A DNA stretch of 64,000 bases from Rouxiella sp. S1S-2 (GTDB lineage: Bacteria; Pseudomonadota; Gammaproteobacteria; Enterobacterales; Enterobacteriaceae): assembly GCF_009208105.1 (NCBI RefSeq), contig NZ_WFKL01000002.1, positions 1 to 64,000 of the forward strand, read 5' to 3'. A model generated the notes under the pieces. It saw only the letters and a list, made by a program, of their open reading frames with translations, searched no databases and was not told the DNA's origin. Shown in pieces: positions 52,311-62,218 of the stretch (position 1 is its first letter; each line of letters begins with the position of its first letter). The position numbers and the translations under genes are program-made.

Positions 52311-52925
52311 ATGACTAAAAACACAAATTTACATGCCCCTAGAGGGCCATCGGACCATAGCGTCCGTGATCAGGTCGTGGAAGCCGCCACAGAACATTTC
52401 GGGCATTTCGGGTATGAAAAAACCACTGTCTCCGACCTCGCTAAAGCAATCGGCTTTTCAAAGGCTTACATCTATAAGTTTTTTGACTCCAAGCAGGCTA
52501 TCGGCGAGGTGATCTGCACCAACCGGCTGGCGATGATCATGGCGATTGTCGACTCAGCGATTGCAAGTGCGCCGACGGCCTCCGAGAAATTGAGGTGTTT
52601 ATTTAGAGCACTCATTGAAGCCGGGAGCGATTTGTTTTTTCACGATCGCAAGCTTTACGACATTGCTGCGGTAGCCGCCCGCGATAAGTGGCCCTCAGCA
52701 GAGGCGCATGAAGAACGGTTGCGACATTTGATTGAGCAAATCATTCTTGAAGGGCGGCAGACGGGAGAGTTTGAACGCAAAACGCCGCTGGATGAGGCCG
52801 CCCATGCGATATATTTGGTTATGCGGCCTTATGTTAGTCCCGTTCAGTTGCAATACAATCTGGAGACGGCATCGTCAGCAGCTGCACTCCTGTCGTCACT
52901 CATATTGAGAAGTTTGTCGCCCTAA
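52311..52925 (+). CDS. TetR family regulator of the RND pump
   Basis: 204 residues. HTH at about 22-60: DQVVEAATEHFGHFGYEKTT and VSDLAKAIGFSKAYIYKFFDSKQAI. The C-terminal domain (FFHDRKLYDIAAVAARDKWP) belongs to the AcrR-type TetR_C family. It is followed 72 bases later, on the same strand, by the RND adaptor and pump genes. It probably represses the operon; the gap contains TTGACT (52935) that could be a promoter. The ligand is unknown. Confidence 0.9.
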   Translation: MTKNTNLHAPRGPSDHSVRDQVVEAATEHFGHFGYEKTTVSDLAKAIGFSKAYIYKFFDSKQAIGEVICTNRLAMIMAIVDSAIASAPTASEKLRCLFRALIEAGSDLFFHDRKLYDIAAVAARDKWPSAEAHEERLRHLIEQIILEGRQTGEFERKTPLDEAAHAIYLVMRPYVSPVQLQYNLETASSAAALLSSLILRSLSP

Positions 52926-52997
52926 TTGTGACTATTGACTTTTTTGGTCACTAGTCTGAAGATGTGGTTTCTATCCTGTTAAATAAATAAGGGAACC

Positions 52998-54107
52998 ATG
53001 CTCAGGCTCAAACCTGCCACTTTTGCTATTTGCCTGTTGCCGCTTGCGATTGTGGCCTGCGGCGAGTCTTCCGACATTCATGATCCACGTACTCAGCCCC
53101 CTTTAGTAAGAGCGGCAACCGTGGTGAGTCCTGTTGATAGCTCCCGCGCATTCACCGGCGTTGTAGTCGCTCGTATTCAAAGCGACCTCGGTTTTAGAGT
53201 GCAAGGCAAAATTCTTGAACGTCTGGTGGATACCGGACAGACCGTTAAACGCGGTCAGCCTTTAATGCGTCTGGACCCCGCTGACCTGAGTCTGCTGGCG
53301 CAAGCTCAGCAACAGGCTGTCGCGGCTGCACGTGCGCGTGCAAAACAGGCTACTGATGATGAGGTGCGTTATCGCAGGCTTGTTACTGCAGGCGTAGTGT
53401 CTGCATCGGCCTACGATCAGATAAAGGCCGCGGCAGATACGGCTAAAGCTGAGCTTAGTGCTGCCCAGGCACAGGCGAATGTGGCACAAAACACGATGGG
53501 CTATGCCGTGTTGCTGGCCGATGCCGATGGCGTCGTCATGGACACGCTGGCTGAACCCGGTCAGGTTGTCAGTGCCGGGCAACCGGTGGTTCGTCTGGCC
53601 AGAGCAGGGCAGCGCGAGGCTATCGTGCAGTTACCCGAGACGTTACGTCCGGCTGTTGGAAGCGAAGCTGAGGCAACACTGTACGGTACTGATAAACACT
53701 CAGTTTCTGCAAAACTGCGTCTCCTTTCCGATGCGGCTGATCCTGTAACACGCACCTTCGAGGCGAGATATGTGCTTGAGGGGGCGCTGGCTAGCGCGCC
53801 ACTGGGGTCCACCGTTACGCTTCATATTACAGACGATAAATTACCGGGCCAGATGATGCAGGTGCCTTTAGCGGCCCTCTATGACCCGGGGAAAGGGCCG
53901 GGTGTCTGGGAGATTTCAGGCAAGCCAGCCAAAGTGTCATGGCGGCCGGTTCAGGTGCTGGGATTGGGTGACGATTCGGCAAAGGTGACAGGTCCGCTTA
54001 AGCCGGGAGAACAGGTGGTCGCTCTGGGTGCGCATCTGCTGCATGACGGTGAAACAGTACGACTGACCGACCAATCCGGTGCCAGCACGGCCGGGAGTCA
54101 GCCATGA
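52998..54107 (+). CDS. RND efflux periplasmic adaptor (membrane fusion lipoprotein)
   Basis: 369 residues. The N-terminus has a lipoprotein signal (FAICLLPLAIVAC, lipobox IVAC, Cys21), then the MFP core: barrel-sandwich hybrid (VVARIQSDLGFRVQGKILERLVDTGQTVKRGQPLMRLD), a short alpha-hairpin (AQQQAVAAARARAKQATDDE) and beta-barrel (GVVMDTLAEPGQVVSAGQPVVRLA). It links the pump to an outer-membrane channel. No TolC-like gene is in the window, so a chromosomal TolC is presumed. Its stop overlaps the pump start by 4 bases. Confidence 0.93.
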   Translation: MLRLKPATFAICLLPLAIVACGESSDIHDPRTQPPLVRAATVVSPVDSSRAFTGVVVARIQSDLGFRVQGKILERLVDTGQTVKRGQPLMRLDPADLSLLAQAQQQAVAAARARAKQATDDEVRYRRLVTAGVVSASAYDQIKAAADTAKAELSAAQAQANVAQNTMGYAVLLADADGVVMDTLAEPGQVVSAGQPVVRLARAGQREAIVQLPETLRPAVGSEAEATLYGTDKHSVSAKLRLLSDAADPVTRTFEARYVLEGALASAPLGSTVTLHITDDKLPGQMMQVPLAALYDPGKGPGVWEISGKPAKVSWRPVQVLGLGDDSAKVTGPLKPGEQVVALGAHLLHDGETVRLTDQSGASTAGSQP

Positions 54108-57100
54108 GTGAGGGGAGATTCAATCTTTCAGCGCTTGCCGTTCGTGAGCGCTCAATCACATTGTTCCTTATTATTCTGATAACGGTCGCGGGCATTCTTT
54201 CGTTTTTCGAACTGGGTCGAGCTGAGGATCCACCGTTTACCGTCAAGCAGATGACGATTATTTCTGCCTGGCCGGGTGCCACCGCGCAGGAGATGCAGGA
54301 TCAGGTTGCTGAACCGCTTGAAAAGCGCATGCAGGAGCTTAAGTGGTATGACCGTAGCGAGACTTATACGCGTCCCGGTCTGGCTTTTACCATGCTGTCA
54401 CTGCAGGACAGCACGCCGCCTTCACAGGTGCAGGAAGAATTCTATCAGGCACGTAAGAAGCTGGGTGATGAGGCCAAAAACCTGCCTGCAGGCGTCATCG
54501 GGCCGATGGTCAATGATGAATTCTCTGACGTGACTTTTGCGCTCTTTGCGCTAAAGGCGAAAGGAGAGCCACAGCGGTTGCTGGTCCGCGATGCGGAATC
54601 GTTGCGCCAGCGTCTTTTGCATGTGCCGGGTGTCAAGAAGGTCAATATCATCGGCGAACAGGCTGAACGTATCTTTGTCTCGTTCTCGCATGACCGGCTG
54701 GCGACGCTGGGCATTGCTCCTCAGGATATTTTCTCCGCCCTCAACAGCCAGAACGTACTGACGCCCGCCGGTTCAATTGACACTAAAGGACCGCAGGTCT
54801 TTATCCGCCTGGAGGGTGCTTTCGACAAACTGGAGAAAATCCGCGAAACGCCCATCGTCGTACAGGGCAGAACCCTGCAGCTTTCGGATGTAGCAACGGT
54901 TGAGCGTGGCTATGAGGACCCTGCGACCTTCCTGATCCGCAATCAGGGTGAACCGGCGCTGCTGCTGGGCATCGTCATGCGTGACGGCTGGAACGGTCTG
55001 GATCTGGGGAAGGCGCTGGATGCGGAAACGGCTAAAATCAATGAAAGCATGCCGCTGGGCATGACCTTGATGAAGGTCACCGATCAGTCAGTCAACATCA
55101 GCTCCGCCGTTGACGAGTTCATGATCAAATTCTTTGTCGCGCTGCTCGTGGTCATGGTGGTGTGCTTCGTCAGTATGGGATGGCGCGTGGGCGTGGTAGT
55201 CGCAGCCGCCGTGCCGCTGACGCTGGCGATTGTCTTCGTGGTGATGGAGGCTTCCGGCAAAAACTTTGACCGCATTACCCTGGGTTCACTGATCCTCGCG
55301 CTGGGGTTGCTGGTCGATGATGCCATTATCGCCATAGAGATGATGGTGGTGAAAATGGAAGAGGGCTACGACCGTATCAAAGCCTCGGCCTATGCCTGGA
55401 GCCACACGGCGGCCCCAATGCTGGCGGGTACGCTGGTCACCGCCGTCGGTTTTATGCCCAACGGTTTCGCACAGTCCACAGCCGGTGAGTACACCAGCAA
55501 CATGTTCTGGATTGTCGGGATAGCCCTGATTGCCTCCTGGGTCGTGGCGGTGGTATTTACGCCTTATCTGGGTGTGAAAATGCTGCCGAACATCAAAACG
55601 GTAGAGGGCGGGCATGCGGCTATTTACGACACCCGTCATTACAACCGCTTTCGCCGGTTATTGACACGGGTTATCGCGCGCAAGTGGGCAGTAGCCGGTA
55701 CCGTTATTGCCATCTTTACTGTCGCTATCCTCGGCATGGGGCTGGTTAAAAAACAATTTTTCCCGACATCCGATCGCCCAGAGGTACTGGTTGAGGTGCA
55801 GATGCCTTATGGCACCTCAATTGAGCAGACCAGCGCCACCACCGCGAAAATAGAAGCCTGGCTGAGAAAGCAGAAAGAGGCAAAAATCGTCACATCCTAC
55901 ATCGGGCAAGGGTCGCCGCGTTTTTATCTGGCCATGGCGCCCGAGTTGCCCGACCCGTCTTTTGCGAAAATTGTCGTGCTGACGGACAGCCAGGAAGCGC
56001 GTGAGGCGCTCAAGTTCAGACTGCGTGAAGCGGTTGCCAGCGGTCTTGCACCTGAGGCGCGCGTGCGCGTGACTCAACTGGTGTTTGGTCCGTATTCACC
56101 TTATCCGGTGGCTTACCGTGTCATGGGGCCGGACCCTACTAAACTGCGCGAAATTGCAGATAAAGTAGAAAGGGTGATGCAGGCCAGCCCAATGATGAGG
56201 ACCATCAACACCGACTGGGGCCCGCGGGTACCGGCGCTGCATTTTACGCTCAATCAGGACCGCCTTCAGGCGGTTGGGTTGACATCAAGTACGGTCGCAC
56301 AGCAGCTTCAGTTCTTGCTTTCAGGGGTTCCGATTACCTCTGTACGTGAAGACATCCGTTCGGTGCAGGTCATGGGACGCGCGGCGGGGGATATCCGGCT
56401 TGATCCAGCTAAAATAGCCGGATTTACCTTAGTGGGGTCTTCCGGCCAGCGCATTCCGCTGTCTCAGATAGGGGATGTGGAAGTGCGAATGGAAGACCCC
56501 GTTCTGCGTCGTCGCGATCGTACCCCGACGATTACCGTACGGGGAGACATTGCCGAAAATCTACAACCTCCTGATGTCTCCACGGCAATCATGAAATCGC
56601 TGCAACCGGTCATTAATTCGCTGCCGGCCGAGTACCGCATTGAGCAGGCCGGCCCCATTGAAGAATCAGGAAAAGCCACCAAAGCGATGGCACCCCTGTT
56701 TCCTATCATGATTGCCATGACGCTGTTGATTATTATCCTGCAGGTGCGGTCGATGTCGGCGATGGTGATGGTATTCCTCACCGCCCCACTGGGGCTAATT
56801 GGGGTGGTGCCAACGCTACTGCTCTTCAACCAGCCGTTTGGCATCAACGCGCTGGTAGGATTAATTGCATTATCTGGGATTCTGATGCGTAACACCCTGA
56901 TCCTGATAGGTCAGATCCATCATAACGAGCAGGAAGGGATGGCTCCGTTTCATGCGGTGGTTGAGGCGACGGTGCAGCGAGCCAGGCCGGTGTTGCTCAC
57001 TGCGATGGCTGCCATATTGGCGTTTATTCCGCTGACACACTCGGTGTTCTGGGGAACGCTGGCGTACACCCTCATTGGCGGCACGTTTGGCGGCACCATC

Positions 57101-57217
57101 ATCACGCTGGTATTCCTGCCCGCAATGTATGCAATTTGGTTCAAGATACGTCCTGGCAATCAGCAGCAGAATGAAATCTACACATCAGGACGTACGACAA
57201 CTAATACCGAAGTATAG
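54104..57217 (+). CDS. RND efflux pump permease, HAE-1-like
   Basis: 1037 residues, normal length, with 12 transmembrane helices and two large periplasmic loops. The TM4 proton-relay motif is present (LGLLVDDAIIAIEMMVVKME), and the pore-domain segments ISAWPGATAQEMQDQVAEPLEKRMQEL, FPIMIAMTLLIIILQVRSMS and LIALSGILMRNTLILIGQI match AcrB-type pumps. It resembles the VexF/OqxB-like branch more than AcrB. It exports hydrophobic compounds using the proton gradient. Third gene of the TetR-adaptor-pump operon. Confidence 0.95.
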   Translation: MSEGRFNLSALAVRERSITLFLIILITVAGILSFFELGRAEDPPFTVKQMTIISAWPGATAQEMQDQVAEPLEKRMQELKWYDRSETYTRPGLAFTMLSLQDSTPPSQVQEEFYQARKKLGDEAKNLPAGVIGPMVNDEFSDVTFALFALKAKGEPQRLLVRDAESLRQRLLHVPGVKKVNIIGEQAERIFVSFSHDRLATLGIAPQDIFSALNSQNVLTPAGSIDTKGPQVFIRLEGAFDKLEKIRETPIVVQGRTLQLSDVATVERGYEDPATFLIRNQGEPALLLGIVMRDGWNGLDLGKALDAETAKINESMPLGMTLMKVTDQSVNISSAVDEFMIKFFVALLVVMVVCFVSMGWRVGVVVAAAVPLTLAIVFVVMEASGKNFDRITLGSLILALGLLVDDAIIAIEMMVVKMEEGYDRIKASAYAWSHTAAPMLAGTLVTAVGFMPNGFAQSTAGEYTSNMFWIVGIALIASWVVAVVFTPYLGVKMLPNIKTVEGGHAAIYDTRHYNRFRRLLTRVIARKWAVAGTVIAIFTVAILGMGLVKKQFFPTSDRPEVLVEVQMPYGTSIEQTSATTAKIEAWLRKQKEAKIVTSYIGQGSPRFYLAMAPELPDPSFAKIVVLTDSQEAREALKFRLREAVASGLAPEARVRVTQLVFGPYSPYPVAYRVMGPDPTKLREIADKVERVMQASPMMRTINTDWGPRVPALHFTLNQDRLQAVGLTSSTVAQQLQFLLSGVPITSVREDIRSVQVMGRAAGDIRLDPAKIAGFTLVGSSGQRIPLSQIGDVEVRMEDPVLRRRDRTPTITVRGDIAENLQPPDVSTAIMKSLQPVINSLPAEYRIEQAGPIEESGKATKAMAPLFPIMIAMTLLIIILQVRSMSAMVMVFLTAPLGLIGVVPTLLLFNQPFGINALVGLIALSGILMRNTLILIGQIHHNEQEGMAPFHAVVEATVQRARPVLLTAMAAILAFIPLTHSVFWGTLAYTLIGGTFGGTIITLVFLPAMYAIWFKIRPGNQQQNEIYTSGRTTTNTEV

Positions 57218-57543
57218 ATAACAAAGGTTTAATCACGCAGCTATGACAGGGAAGTCAGAACTGCATTTTTATATAAAAATGTCCCGTGCCTTCTCAAGCT
57301 CAGCAGTCAGCGCGTGGGGAAGTTTATGACATAGGTTTCGTACTTGGCTGTATGTGAGCAAAAGTCCGCTCTGTGAGTTCAATCGAGGGATGCAACACTC
57401 TGGTTAAAATCGCTCTGCAAGTGATCACCACGTTGACTTCACTGAGAGTTTTTAATTAGGTCGGCTAAATTGTTAGACATTTATGACAAACGGCCTAAAA
57501 ATTGTAGGCCAATGACTTATAACCTCTGGTAGAGAAGGGCGTT
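57218..57543. other. Spacer after RND operon
   Basis: I see no gene. The end carries the ribosome site AGAAGGGCGTT of the deaminase gene. Confidence 0.4.
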
Positions 57544-57987
57544 ATGGACGAAAAATTGAAATTCATGTTGTTGGCGCTTGAATACTCTCGACAGGCATTA
57601 CCTGAATGCAGACCAAATCCACCGGTGGGATGCGTAATTGTCCATAACGGAGATGTTGTTTCTAAAGGCTTTACTCAATCTCCAGGCCACCATCATGCAG
57701 AGATAGAAGCCATCTCAAAACTTACGTTACCTATTGATGAATGTGAAATTTTTGTCACTCTTGAGCCCTGCTCCTTCCAAGGAAGAACCCCTTCCTGTGC
57801 TTTAACGCTTGCAGAGTTAAAGCCACGACATATCTACATTGCAATAGAAGACCCGCATCCCAGGAACAGAGGGGAAGGCATCAATATTTTAAAAAAATCA
57901 GGTATCAGTTTTACGCTGGGTATTGGAAAACAAGATGTAGAGGATTTTCTGTCGCAGTATTTGATTCATTCAACGAATGTAATCTAG
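57544..57987 (+). CDS. RibD-type deaminase (pyrimidine deaminase domain only)
   Basis: 147 residues. The zinc deaminase motifs are HAEIEA (His-Ala-Glu) and TLEPCSFQGRTPSCALTL (PCxxxGxTPxC), and the N-terminus KFMLLALEYSRQALPECRPNPPVGCVIVHNG is that of the riboflavin deaminase RibD. The reductase domain found in full RibD is absent. It may be a stand-alone deaminase of the RibD type, or act in nucleoside-type secondary metabolism. A full RibD presumably lies on the chromosome. The ribosome site AGAAGGG is strong. Confidence 0.85.
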   Translation: MDEKLKFMLLALEYSRQALPECRPNPPVGCVIVHNGDVVSKGFTQSPGHHHAEIEAISKLTLPIDECEIFVTLEPCSFQGRTPSCALTLAELKPRHIYIAIEDPHPRNRGEGINILKKSGISFTLGIGKQDVEDFLSQYLIHSTNVI

Positions 57988-58121
57988 CGACTTCGCAACC
58001 GATCAGTCTTGCGGAGAGGTTATCAGCACAAACTATCTACAGATGGGCAGCAGAGTGCCAGAGCGGACGTTATTTTTACCATTATGTGTCAATTAGTTGG
58101 TTGTAGGTCAATGGATTAAAA

Positions 58122-58568
58122 TTATATGTCTTCAAGATACAGGCGGTGAGTCACTTTATCGACATCTGCTAGCGGAATAAAGCCAGCACGTTCATAGAAG
58201 GTGAATGCTGATGGAGGCGCGTTAGTATTGATAAAATCAAACCAGTGGCCAGAACCCTTTAGCAATGCCTTAAGCAGACTGATACCAACCTGCATTCTTC
58301 TCCATTCGACTCCGACATAGAGATGACGGAGTCGTCCGGCCCGAACTGAAGGCATGTAGGGGTCTTGGTTTAACCCACACACAGCAATGAGTGATCCGTC
58401 GGCATAAAAACCTAACAGGTTCTCACCTGGCTTATCAAATCGATTCTGCCCGTTCAGCCAGTTTTCTTCCAGTCTGCGTAGCATGTTAAATCCAGCAGCC
58501 ATGCTCTCTACTTTTAACTCTAAAAAACCTTTATTATCAGGGGTCATGTTCGCGATGATAACATTCAT
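58122..58568 (-). CDS. GNAT family acetyltransferase
   Basis: 148 residues from ATG 58568 (GTG 58589 would add 7). GNAT features: LRHLYVGVEWRRMQVGISLLKALL (acetyl-CoA loop, degenerate) and the C-terminal NTNAPPSAFTFYERAGFIPL (motif B, Tyr). The N-terminal arm carries MTPDNKGFLELKVESMAAGF. The acceptor is unknown. It is one of two adjacent GNAT genes on the same strand. Confidence 0.8.
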   Translation of the reverse strand: MNVIIANMTPDNKGFLELKVESMAAGFNMLRRLEENWLNGQNRFDKPGENLLGFYADGSLIAVCGLNQDPYMPSVRAGRLRHLYVGVEWRRMQVGISLLKALLKGSGHWFDFINTNAPPSAFTFYERAGFIPLADVDKVTHRLYLEDI

Positions 58569-58753
58569 GAGTCGTCCATTTGTATTCACCAGGGATAATT
58601 CAGCAACTCGCGAGACTTACTTGCTGCAACCAGACATTCGCTACTTGCTCAACGGCGACAGTGATGACTCCGGCAGGTAGCCTGGTGCCAAGAGTGGATA
58701 TTTTAACGCTGTACGCATACTGCTGCTGAACCGAAGTTGCTCCCCCTTGAATG

Positions 58754-59227
58754 CTAGTGTGGTAATTTTTTCGAGAAACATACAGCTTCATCCCGGCCTT
58801 TGTAGGGGCCGTAATTCTCAATGCTTACATACCCATTCTTCCTATAAAAATTTACAGCCCTATGGTTAACGTGCCTGGTTTCAAGCCAAAGCTCGGTATA
58901 TCCCATACTTTTCGCTGATGTTTCTAAAAAAGTGAGTAAAGCGTTACCGATACCAGGAGAGCTTCGGTCTGCAAACATTCTTTTAAGTTCGGCTATATCT
59001 TGCGTTAACGGCCGGATAGCACCGCAACCTATCGCTTCACCCTCTTTATTTCTTGCCAGTACCCACAGCGATCTGTCCTGATCCATTGAGTCTACTGTGA
59101 AATTATTTTTGCCACTATCACCGGTAATAGCGGCAAGTTCTGATGACAATTTCTCAACTAAAAATTGAGATTCTGTAGAAAATGGGTCTGATTTCTCAAC
59201 TGTTATCATCGCGATAACCCTAGACAA
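58754..59227 (-). CDS. GNAT family acetyltransferase
   Basis: 157 residues. GNAT core: SLWVLARNKEGEAIGCGAIR, then DIAELKRMFADRSSPGIGNALLTFLETSAKSMGYTELWLET (acetyl-CoA binding, R-x-S-x-G-I-G), and RAVNFYRKNGYVSIENYGPY. The spacing and C-terminus fit YjgM/PhnO-like small acetyltransferases. The N-terminal extension (MITVEKSDPFSTESQFLVEK) is typical of the MarR-linked type. No partner is evident. Confidence 0.85.
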   Translation of the reverse strand: MSRVIAMITVEKSDPFSTESQFLVEKLSSELAAITGDSGKNNFTVDSMDQDRSLWVLARNKEGEAIGCGAIRPLTQDIAELKRMFADRSSPGIGNALLTFLETSAKSMGYTELWLETRHVNHRAVNFYRKNGYVSIENYGPYKGRDEAVCFSKKLPH

Positions 59228-59438
59228 ATATTCTTCGAGATAGAATATACTGATGTTAAAGCATCACCCTGTCATTAATAATATGAATTCCGCAAATACA
59301 GCATGCCTGTATTCGATGATGTGCCACGACTTCTGCTTTTCACTCATCGCTGTTCTTTGCACTGCTATGGCAGTTCAGTGCCTAAAGCGGGCCTATTTTC
59401 ATCATATTGTTTAATGTGAGGGGTGCGTGTTTAAAGAA
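59228..59438. other. Spacer
   Basis: I see no gene. A degenerate trace of the dispersed repeat (CTTCTGCTTTTCACTCATCGCTG, near 59331) may lie here, but it is too weak to count as a copy. Confidence 0.3.
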
Positions 59439-59900
59439 TTAAAACTTCTCAAGCATAAACGCCAGAAACGCACGTACAGCAGGGTTTGAACGACGGCTTT
59501 CATGCCAGACTGCCGAAATATTGTGCCGCTCTAACGTAAAGTCTGACAGAACGGGAATTAAGGCTTTTTTCCTCACTAAAGAAGCAGTCATAAAACTCGT
59601 GGCCATTCCTATCCCAGCACCGGCAGCCACTGCCGCTATGACTGCTTCGCTTGCATCGACGATAATATTCGATGAAGGCACGATTTCAATTTCCCGCACG
59701 CCAACCCGGATGGCAATATCAATACTTTCATCAACAATACTTATCACGCGATCGTTCAACCGTAAGTCAACCGCTACTTTGGGATGAAGTGCGCAGAACT
59801 CTGGGAGAACGGGGGCAATCATATGGAGGCCAATCGGAAACGATGTCGCTATTCGTAGCGTACCCGCAGGCTCCGCACGTGAACGTGCCGCATTAGGCTG
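59439..59900 (-). pseudogene. LysR regulator remnant, N-terminus lost
   Basis: The readable frame enters from 59900 with NAARSRAEPAGTLRIATSFP and IGLHMIAPVLPEFCALHPKV, the start of a LysR effector domain, and continues through DESIDIAIRVGVREIEIVPS and GAGIGMATSFMTASLVRKKA to the natural stop at 59439. The HTH domain is absent, and about 80 residues seem deleted between RVG and EIVPSS. No start codon with a ribosome site exists before the internal Met at 59822. Non-functional. Confidence 0.75.
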
Positions 59901-60043
59901 TATTCGGGGAAAAATCGTGCTTGCGAACTGTTGATTACCACATCCGCAACCTGCCGTTTTTTGGGCAAATACACGGCAGTAAAAGGGATAGTAAATGTTG
60001 ATGTAGTGGTTATTTTCAATAGACCACTACATACCTTAATTTT

Positions 60044-60559
60044 TTATCGAACGGTGCGGGTCGCGGCTTCAATCAGGCCATCCAGCCATTCCTGATGGCC
60101 GTTTAGCATTGGATTTGGGCGAGTTTTTGCCAGTTCCTTTGCAGGATTTCCGTTCTGAGTTTCCTGTGTCAGGATACGAATACGATGATCAGTCAGATCT
60201 TCTAATAGCCACGCATGATGTACATCGAGACGTTCAGGGGTATTCTCTTCACCTGCCCATCCATGCCAGGCTAGACGTGCTGGTTGGCCCTCCGTCGGTG
60301 AAACACACTCTACGACCTGTGATTCAACAGGAAATCCAAATGTGCTGAAGTAGAAGCGCACACGATTTTCCAAGACTGGTCCTTTATCATCATAAAAGCG
60401 CACATCTGCTGAGTTTTTATAATAGTCAGGCCACAGGAATGGCTGACTTAGAAAGGGCCAAACATCCCTGACACTTAGTCCTGAGATAATCATTTCATTT
60501 GAAACAAAGTTATCGGTAAAACCCGGAATATAATTTTCAGGCCAATTAATTACGTTCAT
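60044..60559 (-). CDS. SRPBCC (START-like) domain protein
   Basis: 171 residues. Pattern of the Bet v1/START fold: SVRDVWPFLSQPFLWPDYYK, VRFYFSTFGFPVESQVVECV, and a C-terminal helix with NPMLNGHQEWLDGLIEAATR. It begins MNVINWPENYIPGF and resembles small polyketide-cyclase-like or AHSA1-type stress proteins. The ligand is unknown. It is divergent from nothing and sits between a LysR remnant and a LysR gene that may control it. Confidence 0.8.
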   Translation of the reverse strand: MNVINWPENYIPGFTDNFVSNEMIISGLSVRDVWPFLSQPFLWPDYYKNSADVRFYDDKGPVLENRVRFYFSTFGFPVESQVVECVSPTEGQPARLAWHGWAGEENTPERLDVHHAWLLEDLTDHRIRILTQETQNGNPAKELAKTRPNPMLNGHQEWLDGLIEAATRTVR

Positions 60560-60696
60560 ATGTATCCCATTTTGATGATTGATTGCGCTGAACGTGTCGT
60601 TACGACCATACCATTCAACGTGATGTAAAAATTATCAACGCAAAAGAGATATAAGGCTAATCGTCATTAATTATTATGCTAATAAGTTATCTTATA

Positions 60697-61602
60697 TCAG
60701 CCGGAGTGCTGGCTGACTTCAACACACAACGCGCGTATCCATTGATGAGCAGAGTCTCGATGAGTACGTTCATGCCACGCCATGCTTTTTGTAAAGCCGG
60801 GGACTTTCAGTGGCAGAGGGATAATGACGAGATCACTGTCAGCCGGGACCATACGATGGGGTACCACCGCAATCATATTGGTTAAGCGCAAAATATCGGG
60901 TATCACCAGAAAACTATTGACTGACATACCGACTCGTCGGGTCAGTCGTAATTCCGCAAGCACTTCATCTGTTACCCCCGTAAATTTCCCCTCCGTCGAT
61001 ACCAAGATGTGTTCCTGTTCGCAGAACTGCTCTAGCGTAATCTCCTGACCTGCAGCCAGTGGATGATGGCCAGAGGCTACGCAGACATAATGCTCTTCAT
61101 AAAGCGCTCTTCCATGCAGATCATCGGGTGTTGTCTGCGGTGTTAGTAGGGCCATATCGACTTCTCCCCGAGACAACTGCTGATATATTCGCGCATTGTC
61201 TACAGGTCGCACGGCGACTTTGATAAGAGGCGCACGTTGTTTCAGCGCGGCCATCAACGGTATGATTACGGCCTTAAGCGCATAATCCGTTGCTACAATG
61301 GTATAAGTGAGTTCCGCTGTTATAGGTATAAAATTCAATGGCTTAAGTAATATAGCGATGTCTGTGAGGATCTGCTTTACCGGTGAAGCGAGTTCGCTGG
61401 CCCGTAACGTGGGTACCATGCCATGACGTGTTCGTACAAAAAGGGGGTCGTCAAAAAAATCTCGCAAGCGGGTAAGCATTCCGCTGACAGCCGGTTGAGT
61501 CAGAGAAAGGCGCTGAGCCGCCCGAGTTACGCTGCCTTCATCCAGTAACGCATCCAGAGCCTTTAAAAGATTAAGATCGAGGGACCTGATATCATTTTTC
61601 AT
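60697..61602 (-). CDS. LysR family transcriptional regulator
   Basis: 301 residues. HTH at about 15-60 (DLNLLKALDALLDEGSVTRA, AQRLSLTQPAVSGMLTRLRD), followed by the effector domain (VKQILTDIAILLKPLNFIPI; MALLTPQTTPDDLHGRALYE; VGMSVNSFLVIPDILRLTNM). The DFFDDPLFVRTRHGMVPT block places it in the NodD/NahR-like group. It lies upstream of the SRPBCC gene on the same strand. The cognate target and ligand are unknown. Confidence 0.88.
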   Translation of the reverse strand: MKNDIRSLDLNLLKALDALLDEGSVTRAAQRLSLTQPAVSGMLTRLRDFFDDPLFVRTRHGMVPTLRASELASPVKQILTDIAILLKPLNFIPITAELTYTIVATDYALKAVIIPLMAALKQRAPLIKVAVRPVDNARIYQQLSRGEVDMALLTPQTTPDDLHGRALYEEHYVCVASGHHPLAAGQEITLEQFCEQEHILVSTEGKFTGVTDEVLAELRLTRRVGMSVNSFLVIPDILRLTNMIAVVPHRMVPADSDLVIIPLPLKVPGFTKSMAWHERTHRDSAHQWIRALCVEVSQHSG

Positions 61603-61903
61603 AATGCCTTAGCCTATCAAGTATAACAATTCTGATAGAAGCTAGAGCCTCGTGAGAGAGCTGTCTAGAACGTTTGCATTTTTCTAGACAAATATTTGCT
61701 TTAACGTTGCTGCTGTCTAATTGAAGTTAAGAAAATAACGCCTTTACCTGGAGGGAGTTAGAATTTAATTGGATGAATGAGAGTTACGTGCTGGGAATAT
61801 AGCCTTTTATTTATATATCTATGTGAAATAAACGATTTGTTTAAATCGTCTACACCGTCTCGACCACGCTGAACAAACCTTACCTTACGGGGGCTTTATG
61901 CAT

Positions 61904-61927
61904 AAAAAAGCCAGCCCGAAGGCTGGC
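61904..61927 (-). terminator. Terminator of hok copy 2 mRNA
   Basis: Same stem-loop as copy 1: GCCAGCC-CGAA-GGCTGGC, with the A6/T6 tract on its left. Confidence 0.8.
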
Positions 61928-62009
61928 CGGTAAATCTGAACGGGTGCTTTTGGACCTATGCTAAACAACCTCCAACAGACGGGAGCGAACTCCCGTCTGT
62001 TGGGTTGTA

Positions 62010-62159
62010 TTACCTCACGGATTCGTAGGCCAGTGAAGCCACAACCTCCATCTTGCCGTTTCTAACCTGGATTTCACAAAGTGATCCCCGATACATCCAT
62101 GCGAGCGTTAAAACTGTCACGCACAGTATAAAAACGGTTAATACTGGTTTGTGTAGCAT
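62010..62159 (-). CDS. hok: Hok/Gef family type I toxin (copy 2, intact)
   Basis: 49 residues from ATG 62159, preceded by GGAGGACAG. It reads MLHKPVLTVFILCVTVLTLA, WMYRGSLCEIQVRNGKMEVV and ASLAYESVR. A single membrane span (residues 7-22) and the SLCEIxxRxGxxEVxAxLAYE tail are the Hok signature. In R1-type loci the mRNA is processed from the 3' end and repressed by antisense Sok; plasmid loss frees it and kills the cell. The overlapping leader frame and hairpin terminator are present. Too short to be seen by a 60-codon cutoff. Confidence 0.9.
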   Translation of the reverse strand: MLHKPVLTVFILCVTVLTLAWMYRGSLCEIQVRNGKMEVVASLAYESVR

Positions 62160-62218
62160 CTGTCCTCCTTGTCCTTGCTTTTCAGCATGTGAGGCGCTAC
62201 CTTTATGTTGCTACGCAT
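62138..62218 (-). CDS. mok-like leader frame overlapping hok copy 2
   Basis: 26 codons from ATG 62218 (MRSNIKVAPHMLKSKDKEDR), ending at TAA 62138 inside hok in a different frame. By analogy with R1 mok it should couple to hok translation and be the target of Sok. The antisense gene itself is not resolved. Confidence 0.5.
   Translation of the reverse strand: MRSNIKVAPHMLKSKDKEDRCYTNQY

Noticed and set aside
53262..53582. 106-codon minus-strand frame inside the RND adaptor gene
   Set aside because: Shadow of the adaptor coding sequence.
59331..59400. Possible fourth copy of the dispersed repeat
   Set aside because: Only the left ~20 bases match and the rest diverges. Likewise the matches at 17208 and 22625.
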